From the NCBI GenBank assembly GCA_030739735.1, contig JASLYQ010000004.1:62001-126000 (forward strand): a stretch of DNA of 64,000 nucleotides. Direction: 5' to 3'. Below the pieces are notes generated by a model, which saw only the letters and a program-made list of their open reading frames with translations, made no database searches and was not told the DNA's origin. Shown one piece after another: positions 1 through 7,895 of the stretch (position 1 is its first letter; each line of letters starts with the position of its first letter). Made by a program: the position numbers and the translations under genes. The stretch comes from Alphaproteobacteria bacterium (GTDB lineage Bacteria; Pseudomonadota; Alphaproteobacteria; UBA7887).

Positions 1-607
1 ACAACCAATCCGGCGTCTTCTCGTTGAAGGCGCCGAGGATGCGGGGCTTGTCGGGGTCGCCCGAGTGACGCTCTAGCATCTCTTCTGCCTCCTCGCGGCC
101 ATCGCGACCGAAATAGGCGTCAAGCAGATAGACCATGGCCCAGAGATGTCGCCCTTCCTCTACGTTCACCTGAAATAGGTTGCGCAGGTCGTAGAGCGAG
201 GGGCAGGTTTTGCCGAGCAGGCGCTGCTGCTCGACCGAGGCGGGCTCTGTATCGCCCTGAGTAACGATAAGCCGGCGAAGGGTGCTGCGATACTCACCTG
301 GTACTTCCTGCCAGGCCTCATCGTTCCTGTGGTCGCCGAAGGCGATGCGACGGTTCTTTTCCGGCGGGGCAAGGAAAATGCCCCAGCGGTAATCAGGCAT
401 CGTGACATGGTCGAAATGGGCCCAGCCGCCAGATTCGACACTGATCGCGGTACGTAAATAGACCTCGGCCTCCTGGTAGCCGTCCGGCCCGAGCTCGCGC
501 CACCAGTCGATATAGCGTGGTTGCCAGCTCTCCAGCGCTCGCTGGAGACGGCGATTGTCCGACAGATTGACGTTGTTGGGAATGCGCTCGTTGTAGTCGA
601 TGCTCAT
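1..607 (-). CDS. boxB: BoxB, benzoyl-CoA 2,3-epoxidase oxygenase subunit (partial, N-terminal 202 residues)
   Basis: Reverse-strand gene running off the left edge; only the first 202 residues are present. BoxB is the diiron oxygenase subunit that, with reductase BoxA, converts benzoyl-CoA to its 2,3-epoxide in the aerobic box pathway. The visible part has the family's N-terminal helical region and the EEGRHLW stretch (residues 150-156), which fits one Glu/His half of the diiron site. The ATG at 607 follows the boxC stop by only a few bases, so the two genes form a tight operon with boxC first. The length and the second half of the metal site cannot be judged here. The call rests on family recognition plus linkage to boxC. 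Confidence 0.88.
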   Translation of the reverse strand, partial: MSIDYNERIPNNVNLSDNRRLQRALESWQPRYIDWWRELGPDGYQEAEVYLRTAISVESGGWAHFDHVTMPDYRWGIFLAPPEKNRRIAFGDHRNDEAWQEVPGEYRSTLRRLIVTQGDTEPASVEQQRLLGKTCPSLYDLRNLFQVNVEEGRHLWAMVYLLDAYFGRDGREEAEEMLERHSGDPDKPRILGAFNEKTPDWL

Positions 608-610
608 GAT

Positions 611-2257
611 CTACACCCGTTTGATATCGAAGTCGCTGCGCTCGCCGCTGCCGAATAGGGTTAGCGCCCCCCGCTCGCCGACAGCGTTGGGGCGCTGGAA
701 GATCCAGTTCTGCCAAGCCGTGAGGCGGCCAAAAATCTTGGTCTCCATGGTCTCCGGCCCGGCAAAGCGCAGGTTCGCTTCCATGCCCGTGAGCGCGTCG
801 GGGGAGAAGCTAGTGCGCTCCTCGATGGCCAGCCGCACCTCATCCTCCCAGTCAATATCGTCCGGAATAAATGTCACCAGGCCAAGCTCTTCCGCAGCGA
901 TGGCGTAGAGGTCCTCGCCGATCACCTCGCGCGCTGTCACCACGGCGTCCGGGTCGCCGAGAAAGCGCGTCTCCAGCCGGCTCAGGCCGTTGCTCATGGG
1001 CAGGGCCCCGAAGTTCGCCTCGCTAAGGCGTAGGCTAGCGCTGCCGTCGCTGTCGAGCATGTAGGAGCGGTCGGCGGCGAGCACAATCTCGGCCAGGGTG
1101 CCAGCGAAACAGCTATCCGGCTCGACCACAGCGATGAGGCTGCGCGAAGACAAATCGAGACGCTTGAGCACACGCTTCCAGTACAGTCGAATCTCGCGCG
1201 CCAGCCAGTCGTCACCAAGATCGTCAAAGCTCTCGACCAAGGCGCCGTCGCCGCGCGATTGCAGCACCCAGGTGCCGATCTCTGGCCGGTTGGTGCGTAA
1301 ATGCAGAATGGCGTCGTCGAGCGCGCGCGCCAGAGCTAGGGGCCAGAAGTTCGCGCCTTGTTCGTGCATCGCCCCCACATCTGCAGCTCTGTCCGGGCCG
1401 AGCAAGGTGAAGCGCGCCGTGCGCGCCTCGCCATCAATGGTAATGTTGAGATGGGGATAGCCTATGGCCTCGGGCGTCAGCAAGCGCTCCACGCGAGGAA
1501 GCGCGATGCCTTGCGCCAGCGTCACGTCGCCGGCCAGCTCTTTGGCTCGTGCCAGAGCCGCTTCCAGCAGTTGAGTTGGTTTGACCAGCTCGTCGACCAA
1601 GCCCCAGTCGCGGGCGCGTTTGCCACGGATACCTTCCGCCGTGGTGCAGAGGAAATCGGCGCGGTCGCGGCGCACTTTGCGCTTATCCACCAGCCGCGTC
1701 AGCCCGCCGGTGCCGGGCAGCACAGCGAGCAACGGCAGCTCGGGCAGCGAGACCGCGCTGGCGCCATCATCCGCCAGCATGATGTGATCGCAGGCTAAGG
1801 CCAGCTCGTAGCCGCCACCGGATGCGGGCCCGTTGAGGGCGGCAATATAGACCTGGTGCGAGTTTTCGGTGGCATCCTCGATGGTGCAGCGCGTCTCGTT
1901 GGTGAACTTGCAAAAGTTCACTTTTGCGGCGTGACTCGACTGGCCGAGCATGCGGATATTAGCGCCGGCACAGAACACTTTGTCCTTGGCCGAGGTCAGC
2001 ACCACGGCGCCTACCTCCGGGTGTTCGAAGCGCAGCCGCTGCAGTGCGTCGTACAGCTCGATATCAACGCCGAGGTCGTAGGAGTTGAGCTTGAGCTCGT
2101 AGCCCGACGCCAGGCCGCCGTCCTCGTCCACATCGAGCGCCAGAACCGCTACCGCACCGTCGACCTCGAGCCGCCAATGGCGATAGCGCGTCGGACTGGT
2201 GCGAAAATCTATCTCGGCCGGCGCATTGGGCGGCGCCGATACCTGCTCTTCTGCCAT
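611..2257 (-). CDS. boxC: BoxC, benzoyl-CoA-dihydrodiol lyase
   Basis: A 548-residue crotonase-superfamily protein that opens the ring of 2,3-epoxy-2,3-dihydrobenzoyl-CoA, giving 3,4-dehydroadipyl-CoA semialdehyde and formate. Its length (about 550 residues) matches BoxC and is about twice a simple enoyl-CoA hydratase. The N-terminal crotonase half shows FCAGANIRMLG and the oxyanion-hole stretch NGPASGGGYELALAC. The ATG at 2257 has a GAGGG ribosome site just upstream; a TTG four codons earlier is less likely. It is co-transcribed with boxB downstream. The box route needs a benzoate-CoA ligase and BoxA; a CoA ligase lies at 3.6 kb but BoxA is not in the window. Confidence 0.92.
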   Translation of the reverse strand: MAEEQVSAPPNAPAEIDFRTSPTRYRHWRLEVDGAVAVLALDVDEDGGLASGYELKLNSYDLGVDIELYDALQRLRFEHPEVGAVVLTSAKDKVFCAGANIRMLGQSSHAAKVNFCKFTNETRCTIEDATENSHQVYIAALNGPASGGGYELALACDHIMLADDGASAVSLPELPLLAVLPGTGGLTRLVDKRKVRRDRADFLCTTAEGIRGKRARDWGLVDELVKPTQLLEAALARAKELAGDVTLAQGIALPRVERLLTPEAIGYPHLNITIDGEARTARFTLLGPDRAADVGAMHEQGANFWPLALARALDDAILHLRTNRPEIGTWVLQSRGDGALVESFDDLGDDWLAREIRLYWKRVLKRLDLSSRSLIAVVEPDSCFAGTLAEIVLAADRSYMLDSDGSASLRLSEANFGALPMSNGLSRLETRFLGDPDAVVTAREVIGEDLYAIAAEELGLVTFIPDDIDWEDEVRLAIEERTSFSPDALTGMEANLRFAGPETMETKIFGRLTAWQNWIFQRPNAVGERGALTLFGSGERSDFDIKRV

Positions 2258-2402
2258 CGTCCCTCGCAAGTCGGTATTTTAGTACTATTTTACCAGAAGA
2301 GTACCTTTGCGGTTCCTCGAGTCAAGCACACCGCCCCATCCAAAGCGCTTCCTTCCGGCCGGATAAGGCTCTAGTCTCCGCGCGTCGGGGAGAGTTGTCA
2401 CC

Positions 2403-3539
2403 ATGAGCAAACAAGCGGCTGCGCAAGGCAAAAGCAAGGGCTACATGCGCGCCACGGGCATTCTGCCCTACCAGGCGCTAGCAGCTGCCGTGCGCGCCGG
2501 TGAGGTCTCGGCCGTGCGCGAGATGGAGGCGGTTCAGATTCAGCCGAGCAGCCTCGATTTGCGTCTCGGTGCGGTCGCCTATCGCATCCGCGCGAGCTTT
2601 CTGCCCGGCCCCGACACCGCGGTGCTGGAGAAGCTCGCGCGTTACGGTATGCACGAGATCGACCTCACCGAAGGCGCCGTGCTGGAAAAGGGTTGCGCTT
2701 ACATGGTGCCGTTGCAGGAGCACTTGCGCCTGCCGAGCCGCATCGACGCCCTCGCCAACCCGAAGAGTTCGATCGGCCGGCTCGACGTGTTTACCCGCGT
2801 CATCGCTGACGGCGGCGTTGCCTTTGACCGGGTGCCGAAGGGGTACGGCGGCTCGCTCTTTGCCGAGATCGCACCCCGGACATTTTCGATCAAAGTGCGC
2901 GAGGGGTCTAGGCTTTGCCAGCTGCGTATGCGCCGTGGCCGGCCGAGCGTGCGTGGTAGCGCGTTGGAACAACTCAACCGGGACGCCAAGCTGGTCGACA
3001 CGCCGCCCAAGCACGCCATCATCCAGGATGATCTGATCGGCGTCACCCTTGACCTAGACGGCGAGGCTGGCGGTGTGGTTGGCTACCGTGCGCGCAAGCA
3101 CACCGACGTCATCGATCTTGACCGGGTTGGCGCCTACGAGGCAGCTGAGTTCTGGGAGCCGATCCGCCCCCACAAGGGCGGTGGCATCGTGCTCGATCCG
3201 GATGACTTCCATATCCTGGCAACGCGCGAGCGTGTGCGCGTGCCCCCCGACCATGCCGCCGAAATGGTCGCCTACGACACCATGGTGGGCGAGTTCCGTG
3301 TTCATTATGCCGGCTTTTTCGACCCCGGCTTTGGTTGGGGTGAGGGGCCGGGCTCAAAAGCCGTGTTGGAAGTGCGCTCGCATGACGTGCCCTTTGTGCT
3401 CGAGCACGGCCAGACTATCGGCTGGCTGCGTTACGAGCGCCTCGCTGGCACGCCGGACCGGATCTACGGTGCCGATCTTGGCTCTTCGTATCAGGGCCAG
3501 GGTCTCAAGCTCGGCAAGCACTTCCGCCCCTGGGCTTGA
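2403..3539 (+). CDS. dcd: dCTP deaminase, long alphaproteobacterial form
   Basis: 378 residues. It deaminates dCTP to dUTP for thymidylate synthesis, in the cytosol. It belongs to the long 2'-deoxycytidine 5'-triphosphate deaminase form found in Alphaproteobacteria, roughly double the usual ~190-residue Dcd and apparently with two dUTPase-like trimer folds in tandem. Visible dUTPase-like elements are the PSSLDLRLG stretch near residue 49, NPKSSIGRLDVFTRVI near residues 119-134, and a second copy-like SHDVPFVLEHGQTIGWLRYE near the end. ATG 2403 has a GGGAGAG ribosome site. It is transcribed divergently from boxC and is a housekeeping gene unrelated to its catabolic neighbours. Confidence 0.88.
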   Translation: MSKQAAAQGKSKGYMRATGILPYQALAAAVRAGEVSAVREMEAVQIQPSSLDLRLGAVAYRIRASFLPGPDTAVLEKLARYGMHEIDLTEGAVLEKGCAYMVPLQEHLRLPSRIDALANPKSSIGRLDVFTRVIADGGVAFDRVPKGYGGSLFAEIAPRTFSIKVREGSRLCQLRMRRGRPSVRGSALEQLNRDAKLVDTPPKHAIIQDDLIGVTLDLDGEAGGVVGYRARKHTDVIDLDRVGAYEAAEFWEPIRPHKGGGIVLDPDDFHILATRERVRVPPDHAAEMVAYDTMVGEFRVHYAGFFDPGFGWGEGPGSKAVLEVRSHDVPFVLEHGQTIGWLRYERLAGTPDRIYGADLGSSYQGQGLKLGKHFRPWA

Positions 3540-3594
3540 CCCTGCCGGCTGTGGTGGCTTAGCTAGCGCCGCACTGAATACAGGGGGGGTGAGC

Positions 3595-4839
3595 ATGGCG
3601 GCGCGCGAATTTTACGACGATCTCGAGACCCGCGATCCAGAAGGTCGCGAGGCGGCACAATTTGCAGCTCTGCGCGAGCAGATGGCGGCGGCTAAGGCGG
3701 CGAGTCCAGCCTGGGCCAAGCTACATGACGGCATTGAGCCTGGTGATGTGACTTCGCGCGAGGCACTGGCGGCGCTGCCGGTGATACGCAAGTCGGCGCT
3801 CACCGAGCGCCAAGCGGTCGAGCCACCGCTCGGTGGCCTGACGACGCTGAGCCCCGGAGAGCTCGACTGGATCTTCTGCTCTCCGGGGCCGATCTTCGAG
3901 CCCGGCGTGCGCAGCGGCGACTACTGGCGCATGGGCCGCGCCCTATTTTCCGCTGGCTTTCGCGGCGGTGATATAGTCTACAACACTTTCGCCTACCATC
4001 TGACGCCTGCTGGCCACATGATGGAGACTGGTGCCGAGGCCTGCGGCTGTGCCGTGGTGCCCGGTGGCGTCGGCAATACAGAGCAGCAGGTGCAGGCGCT
4101 GGTCGGCCTCAAGCCTAATGCCTATGTTGGCACGCCGTCCTTTCTGCGTATTTTGCTCGAGCGCGCGGCCGAGGCCGGCCATGATGTCTCCTGCCTGACC
4201 AAGGCAGCGGTTGGTGGTGAGGCTCTGCCGCCATCGGTGCGTGCCGAGTTCCAGGAGTGCGGCATTGCCACCACGCAGTCCTACGGCACCGCCGATGTTG
4301 GCCTGATCGCCTATGAGAGCCCGATCCCCGAAGGCATGATCATAGACGAAGGCGTGATCGTGGAGATTGTCGAACCGCTCGGCAGTGCGCCCGTCGCCGA
4401 AGGCGAGGTCGGGGAGGTGGTGGTCACGGCGCTCAACCCGGTCTATCCGCTGACCCGCTTCGCCACTGGCGACCTTTCGGCGATCCTGCCGGGGCACAGT
4501 GCATGCGGACGCACCAATTCGCGCATCAAGGGCTGGATGGGTCGTGCCGACCAGACCACCAAGGTGCGTGGCATGTTCGTGCATCCCATGCAAGTGGCCC
4601 AGGTCGTCGGCCGCCATCCCGAGATTTCTCGCGCCCGTCTGGTGCTGCAAAATCCGGACAACCGCGACTGCATGACATTGCATTGCGAGTCCGCCAGCGA
4701 CGGCGGCGAGCGTCTGTCCCAGGCTATCGCCGAGTCGATCCATGCCGTCTGCAAGCTACACGGTGACGTCATCTTCGTTAAGCCTGACAGTCTACCCGAC
4801 GACGGCAAGCTCATCGACGATGAGCGGACCTGGGATTAG
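3595..4839 (+). CDS. AMP-forming acyl/aryl-CoA ligase, phenylacetate-CoA ligase (PaaK-like) family
   Basis: A 414-residue member of the compact PaaK-like branch of adenylate-forming ligases, expected to activate a carboxylic acid (aromatic by context) to its CoA thioester. It has the A5-type motif YGTADVGLIAYE, the A7/A8 region RFATGDLSAILPG, and a C-terminal GRTNSRIKGWMGRADQTTKV hinge. The canonical SSGTTG phosphate loop is replaced by a CSPGPI stretch, which I believe is typical of this subfamily. The ATG at 3595 is preceded by a G-run ribosome site; the frame is open further upstream but that part is shadow. It could supply benzoyl-CoA to the box enzymes next door, but the substrate is inferred only. 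Confidence 0.8.
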   Translation: MAAREFYDDLETRDPEGREAAQFAALREQMAAAKAASPAWAKLHDGIEPGDVTSREALAALPVIRKSALTERQAVEPPLGGLTTLSPGELDWIFCSPGPIFEPGVRSGDYWRMGRALFSAGFRGGDIVYNTFAYHLTPAGHMMETGAEACGCAVVPGGVGNTEQQVQALVGLKPNAYVGTPSFLRILLERAAEAGHDVSCLTKAAVGGEALPPSVRAEFQECGIATTQSYGTADVGLIAYESPIPEGMIIDEGVIVEIVEPLGSAPVAEGEVGEVVVTALNPVYPLTRFATGDLSAILPGHSACGRTNSRIKGWMGRADQTTKVRGMFVHPMQVAQVVGRHPEISRARLVLQNPDNRDCMTLHCESASDGGERLSQAIAESIHAVCKLHGDVIFVKPDSLPDDGKLIDDERTWD

Positions 4840-4933
4840 GGGGCCTAAAGTGCCGCAACCCGCCAGTTTGACGCGGAGGCCGCTAAGGCCGTCACTGCTA
4901 TGCCGGACTCGCTCTGGCACCTCAGCTATCAGC

Positions 4934-5080
4934 ATACTATATCTTGCACCCGTGCCGGGCAGCGACTCTGTTGCCATGTTGCGAGAGACTGGCCATAGCG
5001 AAAGCAAAGTTGCCGCCTTGCTCAGGAGCGGAGCGGCTCGGATCGGCTGGTCTATTCTCAAGCATTACCTGCCGCGCTAA
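4934..5080 (+). pseudogene. Possible C-terminal scrap of a CaiB/BaiF family CoA-transferase
   Basis: Between the ligase and the dioxygenase a short open stretch reads GSDSVAMLRETGHSESKVAA and ends in a stop at 5080. This resembles the last 30-40 residues of family III CoA-transferases, where a Gly-x-x-Thr-x-x-Val-Leu element is followed by 'GYSEAEIAALxxSGA'. No upstream body and no plausible start belong to it, so if real it is a 3' remnant. The match is by eye over a short stretch and may be chance. The rest of 4840-5091 shows nothing else. Confidence 0.3.
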
Positions 5081-5091
5081 GGGGTCATATT

Positions 5092-6051
5092 ATGGAGCCA
5101 CTTCGCGATATTGCCCATCTCGGTCATGTCGAACTACTGACGCCGAAGCCGAGCGAAAGTGAATGGTTTTTCTGTGAGGTTCTCGGTATGGCGAAGGTCC
5201 ATGGCGAGGGCCAGTCGGTCTATCTGCGAGGCTACGGCGATTATGCAGCGACGACGCTGAAGTTGACTGAATCCGCTGCCGCCGGGCTCGGCCATGTTGC
5301 TTGGCGCACGCTCAGTCCGGAAGCGCTCGATCGGCGCGCTACCGCGATCGAGACGGCCGGTCTTGGCCTCGGCTGGTCGAACGGCGACTTCGGGCACGGC
5401 ATGTGCTACCGCTTCGGCGATCCCGACGGCCATGAGATGGAAATCTATTACGACGAGCAGAGATACGAGGCGCCCGAGGGGCTGCGCTCGGCGCTGCGCA
5501 ATCAGCCCATGCGCACCCCAAACCACGGCGTCGGTGTGCGCCGCAGCGACCATCTCGCCATCCTCTGCCGGGATGTTGGCGCCAACCGCGAGTTCGCGCA
5601 GGCTATGTTAGGTCTGCAACTGCGCGAGCAGGTGATCTACAACAACGGTGCCACCGAGATCGGCGCTTGGATGAGCTCATCGGCAACGCACCACGAGGTC
5701 GCCTATGTCACAGACGTCAAGGGTCTGAGAGGCCGGCTGCACCACTTCTCGCTCTGGGTGGATAGCCAGTCTGACGTGCTGCGCGCCGCCGACCTCTACA
5801 TGGAGCACGGCATCCAGATAGAGGCGGGCCCGTCGCGGCACAACAATTCGCAGGGCTTCTACCTCTATGCCTTCGAGCCCGGCGGCAATCGTGTCGAAGT
5901 CTATACCAGTGGCTTCTTCGTCTTTGCTCCGGATTTTGAGCCCGTGGTCTGGAACGAGGAGACCCGCGGTGACGGTGTCTACTGGGGTGAGTCACTGCCC
6001 GAGAGCTTCCTCAATTACGCGACTCCCAACGAGACAGACAACGACGGCTGA
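5092..6051 (+). CDS. Extradiol ring-cleavage dioxygenase (catechol 2,3-dioxygenase-like, two-domain VOC)
   Basis: A 319-residue two-domain vicinal-oxygen-chelate protein, the size of type I extradiol dioxygenases such as XylE. The Fe(II) ligand set is intact in the C-terminal domain: His154 (RRSDHLAIL), His217 or 218 (LHHFSLWV) and Glu269 (GGNRVEVYT). His250 and Tyr257 sit where XylE has its catalytic His246 and Tyr255. It should cleave a catecholic ring next to the hydroxyls; the substrate is unknown. It is followed after one base by a second VOC gene, so they are co-transcribed. ATG 5092 follows TAAGGGGTCATATT, a usable ribosome site. Confidence 0.85.
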   Translation: MEPLRDIAHLGHVELLTPKPSESEWFFCEVLGMAKVHGEGQSVYLRGYGDYAATTLKLTESAAAGLGHVAWRTLSPEALDRRATAIETAGLGLGWSNGDFGHGMCYRFGDPDGHEMEIYYDEQRYEAPEGLRSALRNQPMRTPNHGVGVRRSDHLAILCRDVGANREFAQAMLGLQLREQVIYNNGATEIGAWMSSSATHHEVAYVTDVKGLRGRLHHFSLWVDSQSDVLRAADLYMEHGIQIEAGPSRHNNSQGFYLYAFEPGGNRVEVYTSGFFVFAPDFEPVVWNEETRGDGVYWGESLPESFLNYATPNETDNDG

Positions 6052-6052
6052 T

Positions 6053-6475
6053 ATGCCTGTGCGCACCATCGACCACGTCGTCGTTATGGCAAGCGATATC
6101 GAGCGCTCGATCGCCTTCTATCGCGATACGCTCGGCGGCGAGACGCCGTTTGAGGTTGCCTTTCGCGCCGGCACCCTGAAGGTGATGCCAGTGCGCCTCG
6201 GTGGTGTCGTGGTCAATGTGCAAAGGCTCGACGAGCCCGCTTATATCGTTGCCAAGCGGCTGGAGGCTGGCACCGTCGACGTCTGCTTCCGCTGGGACGG
6301 TGACATTCAGAGCGCTATCGATTTCCTCGGCGAGCGCGGCGTCGCCATCATCGAAGGCCCCGTCCCCCGCCCCGCTGCCGACGGCACCTGGGGCACATCG
6401 GTCTACTTCCGTGACCCCGACGGCAACCTCCTTGAATTTCTCACTACCGACACGCCATCAGAAGCAATTTTCTGA
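6053..6475 (+). CDS. Single-domain VOC (glyoxalase/bleomycin-resistance fold) protein
   Basis: 140 residues, one glyoxalase-like domain with two beta-alpha-beta-beta-beta modules: first module IDHVVVMASDIERSIAFYRD, with possible metal His at residue 8, and last strand YFRDPDGNLLEFL carrying the usual metal Glu. The frame is open upstream, but ATG 6053 just after the stop of the dioxygenase gives the correct domain start. Translational coupling suggests work on the same pathway, perhaps as an accessory isomerase or dioxygenase. The function is not assignable. Confidence 0.75.
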   Translation: MPVRTIDHVVVMASDIERSIAFYRDTLGGETPFEVAFRAGTLKVMPVRLGGVVVNVQRLDEPAYIVAKRLEAGTVDVCFRWDGDIQSAIDFLGERGVAIIEGPVPRPAADGTWGTSVYFRDPDGNLLEFLTTDTPSEAIF

Positions 6476-6478
6476 AGC

Positions 6479-6504
6479 TTGGTCGCCCTCTTGTGGGCAA
6501 CCAA
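6479..6504 (+). terminator. Stem-loop after the VOC gene pair
   Basis: TTGGTCGCCC and GGGCAACCAA form a ten-base stem with one C-A mismatch and a six-base TCTTGT loop, starting four bases after the stop of the VOC gene. No T-run follows on either strand, so intrinsic termination is not certain. It sits between genes that converge toward it, so it may serve as an end signal or 3' stabiliser. Confidence 0.5.
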
Positions 6505-6592
6505 TGCCTCTATCGCCTTCCCCCCCTGCAAACCCCGCAAAGAGTTTGAGATAGAGGGCTTGGATCACCAATCACCCATGTTCACGAATCCA

Positions 6593-7570
6593 CTAGGCGG
6601 CGATTATGTCCTTAAGGCGCTGGCGTATAAGCGCCTCGGCCTCTGACATGATGGTGTCAATGAGCTCCTGACAGGTCGGAATATCGTTTATCAGGCCTGC
6701 AACCATGCCGCAGGACCAGACGCCGGCATCCATGTCGCCGTTCATCATGACCTTCGGGTAGACGCCTGCGACCTCGGCCATGATGTCTGGAAACTTGATA
6801 TCCTTGCCGAGTGCGGCTTCCTTTTCCAGTAGCCGCGTCGTGGCATCGCTCTTGAGTACGCGCTCGGTATTGCGCAGGGGGCGCATGACGAGCTCAGTAT
6901 CGGTCTCGGACGCGGCGACGATGGCTTGCTTCACGTTCTCATGCACGGGCGCCTCCTGGGTGGCGATGAAGCGCGTGCCCATATTCATGCCGTCGGCGCC
7001 GAGCGCTAGCGCCGCCACAAGGCTGCGCGCATCCGCCATGCCGCCCGAGGCGATAAACGGCACGGTTAGTTCCTCCGCTGCACGTGGCAACAGGATCATG
7101 TTTGGGATATCGTCCTCACCGGGATGACCGCCGCACTCGAAGCCGTCGACCGAGATGGCGTCGCAGCCAATGCTCTCCGCCTTCAGGGAATGGCGAACGG
7201 TGGTGCACTTGTGAATGATCTTGACTCCCGCATCCTTGAGCCGCGGCAGATGGTCTTGGGGATTGCGGCCGGCGGTCTCGACGATCGTCACGCCTCCGTC
7301 GATGATGGCGTCTATATAGCCCGGATAGTCCGGCGCCTCGATCACCGGCAGGATGGTGAGGTTGACGCCGAAAGGCTTATCGGTCATGTCGTGGCAACGG
7401 GCGATCTCGTTGGCCAGATCGGCTGGCGTCTTCTGGGTTAAGCCGGTGATGATGCCGAGGCCGCCGGCGTTGGATACCGCCGCCGCGAGCTCGGCGAAGC
7501 CTACGTAATGCATGCCGCCCTGGATGATCGGATGCTCGATGCCAAACAGCTCGGTGATGCGCGTCTTCAT
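6593..7570 (-). CDS. Nitronate monooxygenase / 2-nitropropane dioxygenase family flavoprotein
   Basis: A 325-residue FMN TIM-barrel protein. It opens with the family hallmark GIEHPIIQGGM, then has GGLGIITG, a flavin-phosphate loop FIASGGMADARSLVAALALG and ADGMNMGTRFIATQEAP. Family members oxidise alkyl nitronates to carbonyl compounds and nitrite; others are enoyl reductases or NAD(P)H:quinone reductases, so the substrate is open. It converges with the VOC pair and is followed by an AT-rich gap. ATG 7570 gives the canonical N-terminus. Confidence 0.85.
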   Translation of the reverse strand: MKTRITELFGIEHPIIQGGMHYVGFAELAAAVSNAGGLGIITGLTQKTPADLANEIARCHDMTDKPFGVNLTILPVIEAPDYPGYIDAIIDGGVTIVETAGRNPQDHLPRLKDAGVKIIHKCTTVRHSLKAESIGCDAISVDGFECGGHPGEDDIPNMILLPRAAEELTVPFIASGGMADARSLVAALALGADGMNMGTRFIATQEAPVHENVKQAIVAASETDTELVMRPLRNTERVLKSDATTRLLEKEAALGKDIKFPDIMAEVAGVYPKVMMNGDMDAGVWSCGMVAGLINDIPTCQELIDTIMSEAEALIRQRLKDIIAA

Positions 7571-7895
7571 GGCTTGAAATCCTAATTCTTGCGGTGGGTG
7601 CAGATGACGGCTCGTAGCATCTTCGTCGGGGGCCGGTCAATCAGCGTTAGGTTGACGTCAGGTAAGCCACGAAGTCCCCTGAGATAGGTTTTCTGGCTTG
7701 CCAGAGCGGGTTCTTCGCGCTGGGTGTCTTCGTATCAACTCTGCGGGCGGGGCTCGTTGCGGAGCTCTGACTCTTTGAATGGCCTGCAGGCTATTCTGAC
7801 CTTATCAAGATCATCTATAATATCTATATCTTGCTCTTAATTGTCTAGAATATTATTTCTTAGGTTATCACGTGCATCATTGAAGTCGTTTCAGA
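7571..7895. other. AT-rich gene-free gap upstream of the nitronate monooxygenase
   Basis: 325 bases with no supported gene. The part at 7800-7870 is markedly AT-rich compared with its surroundings. On the reverse strand it contains a TAGACA element followed 17 bases later by GATATT (or 19 bases later by TATTAT), which could be a sigma-70 promoter for the nitronate monooxygenase, though far from its start. This is weak evidence. Confidence 0.3.

Noticed and set aside
3073-3594. Upstream extension of the CoA ligase frame
   Set aside because: It overlaps the end of dcd in another frame; ATG 3595 has a ribosome site and gives the family N-terminus.
7571-7895. tRNA or riboswitch in the AT-rich gap
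   Set aside because: No cloverleaf or known aptamer pattern could be drawn by eye.
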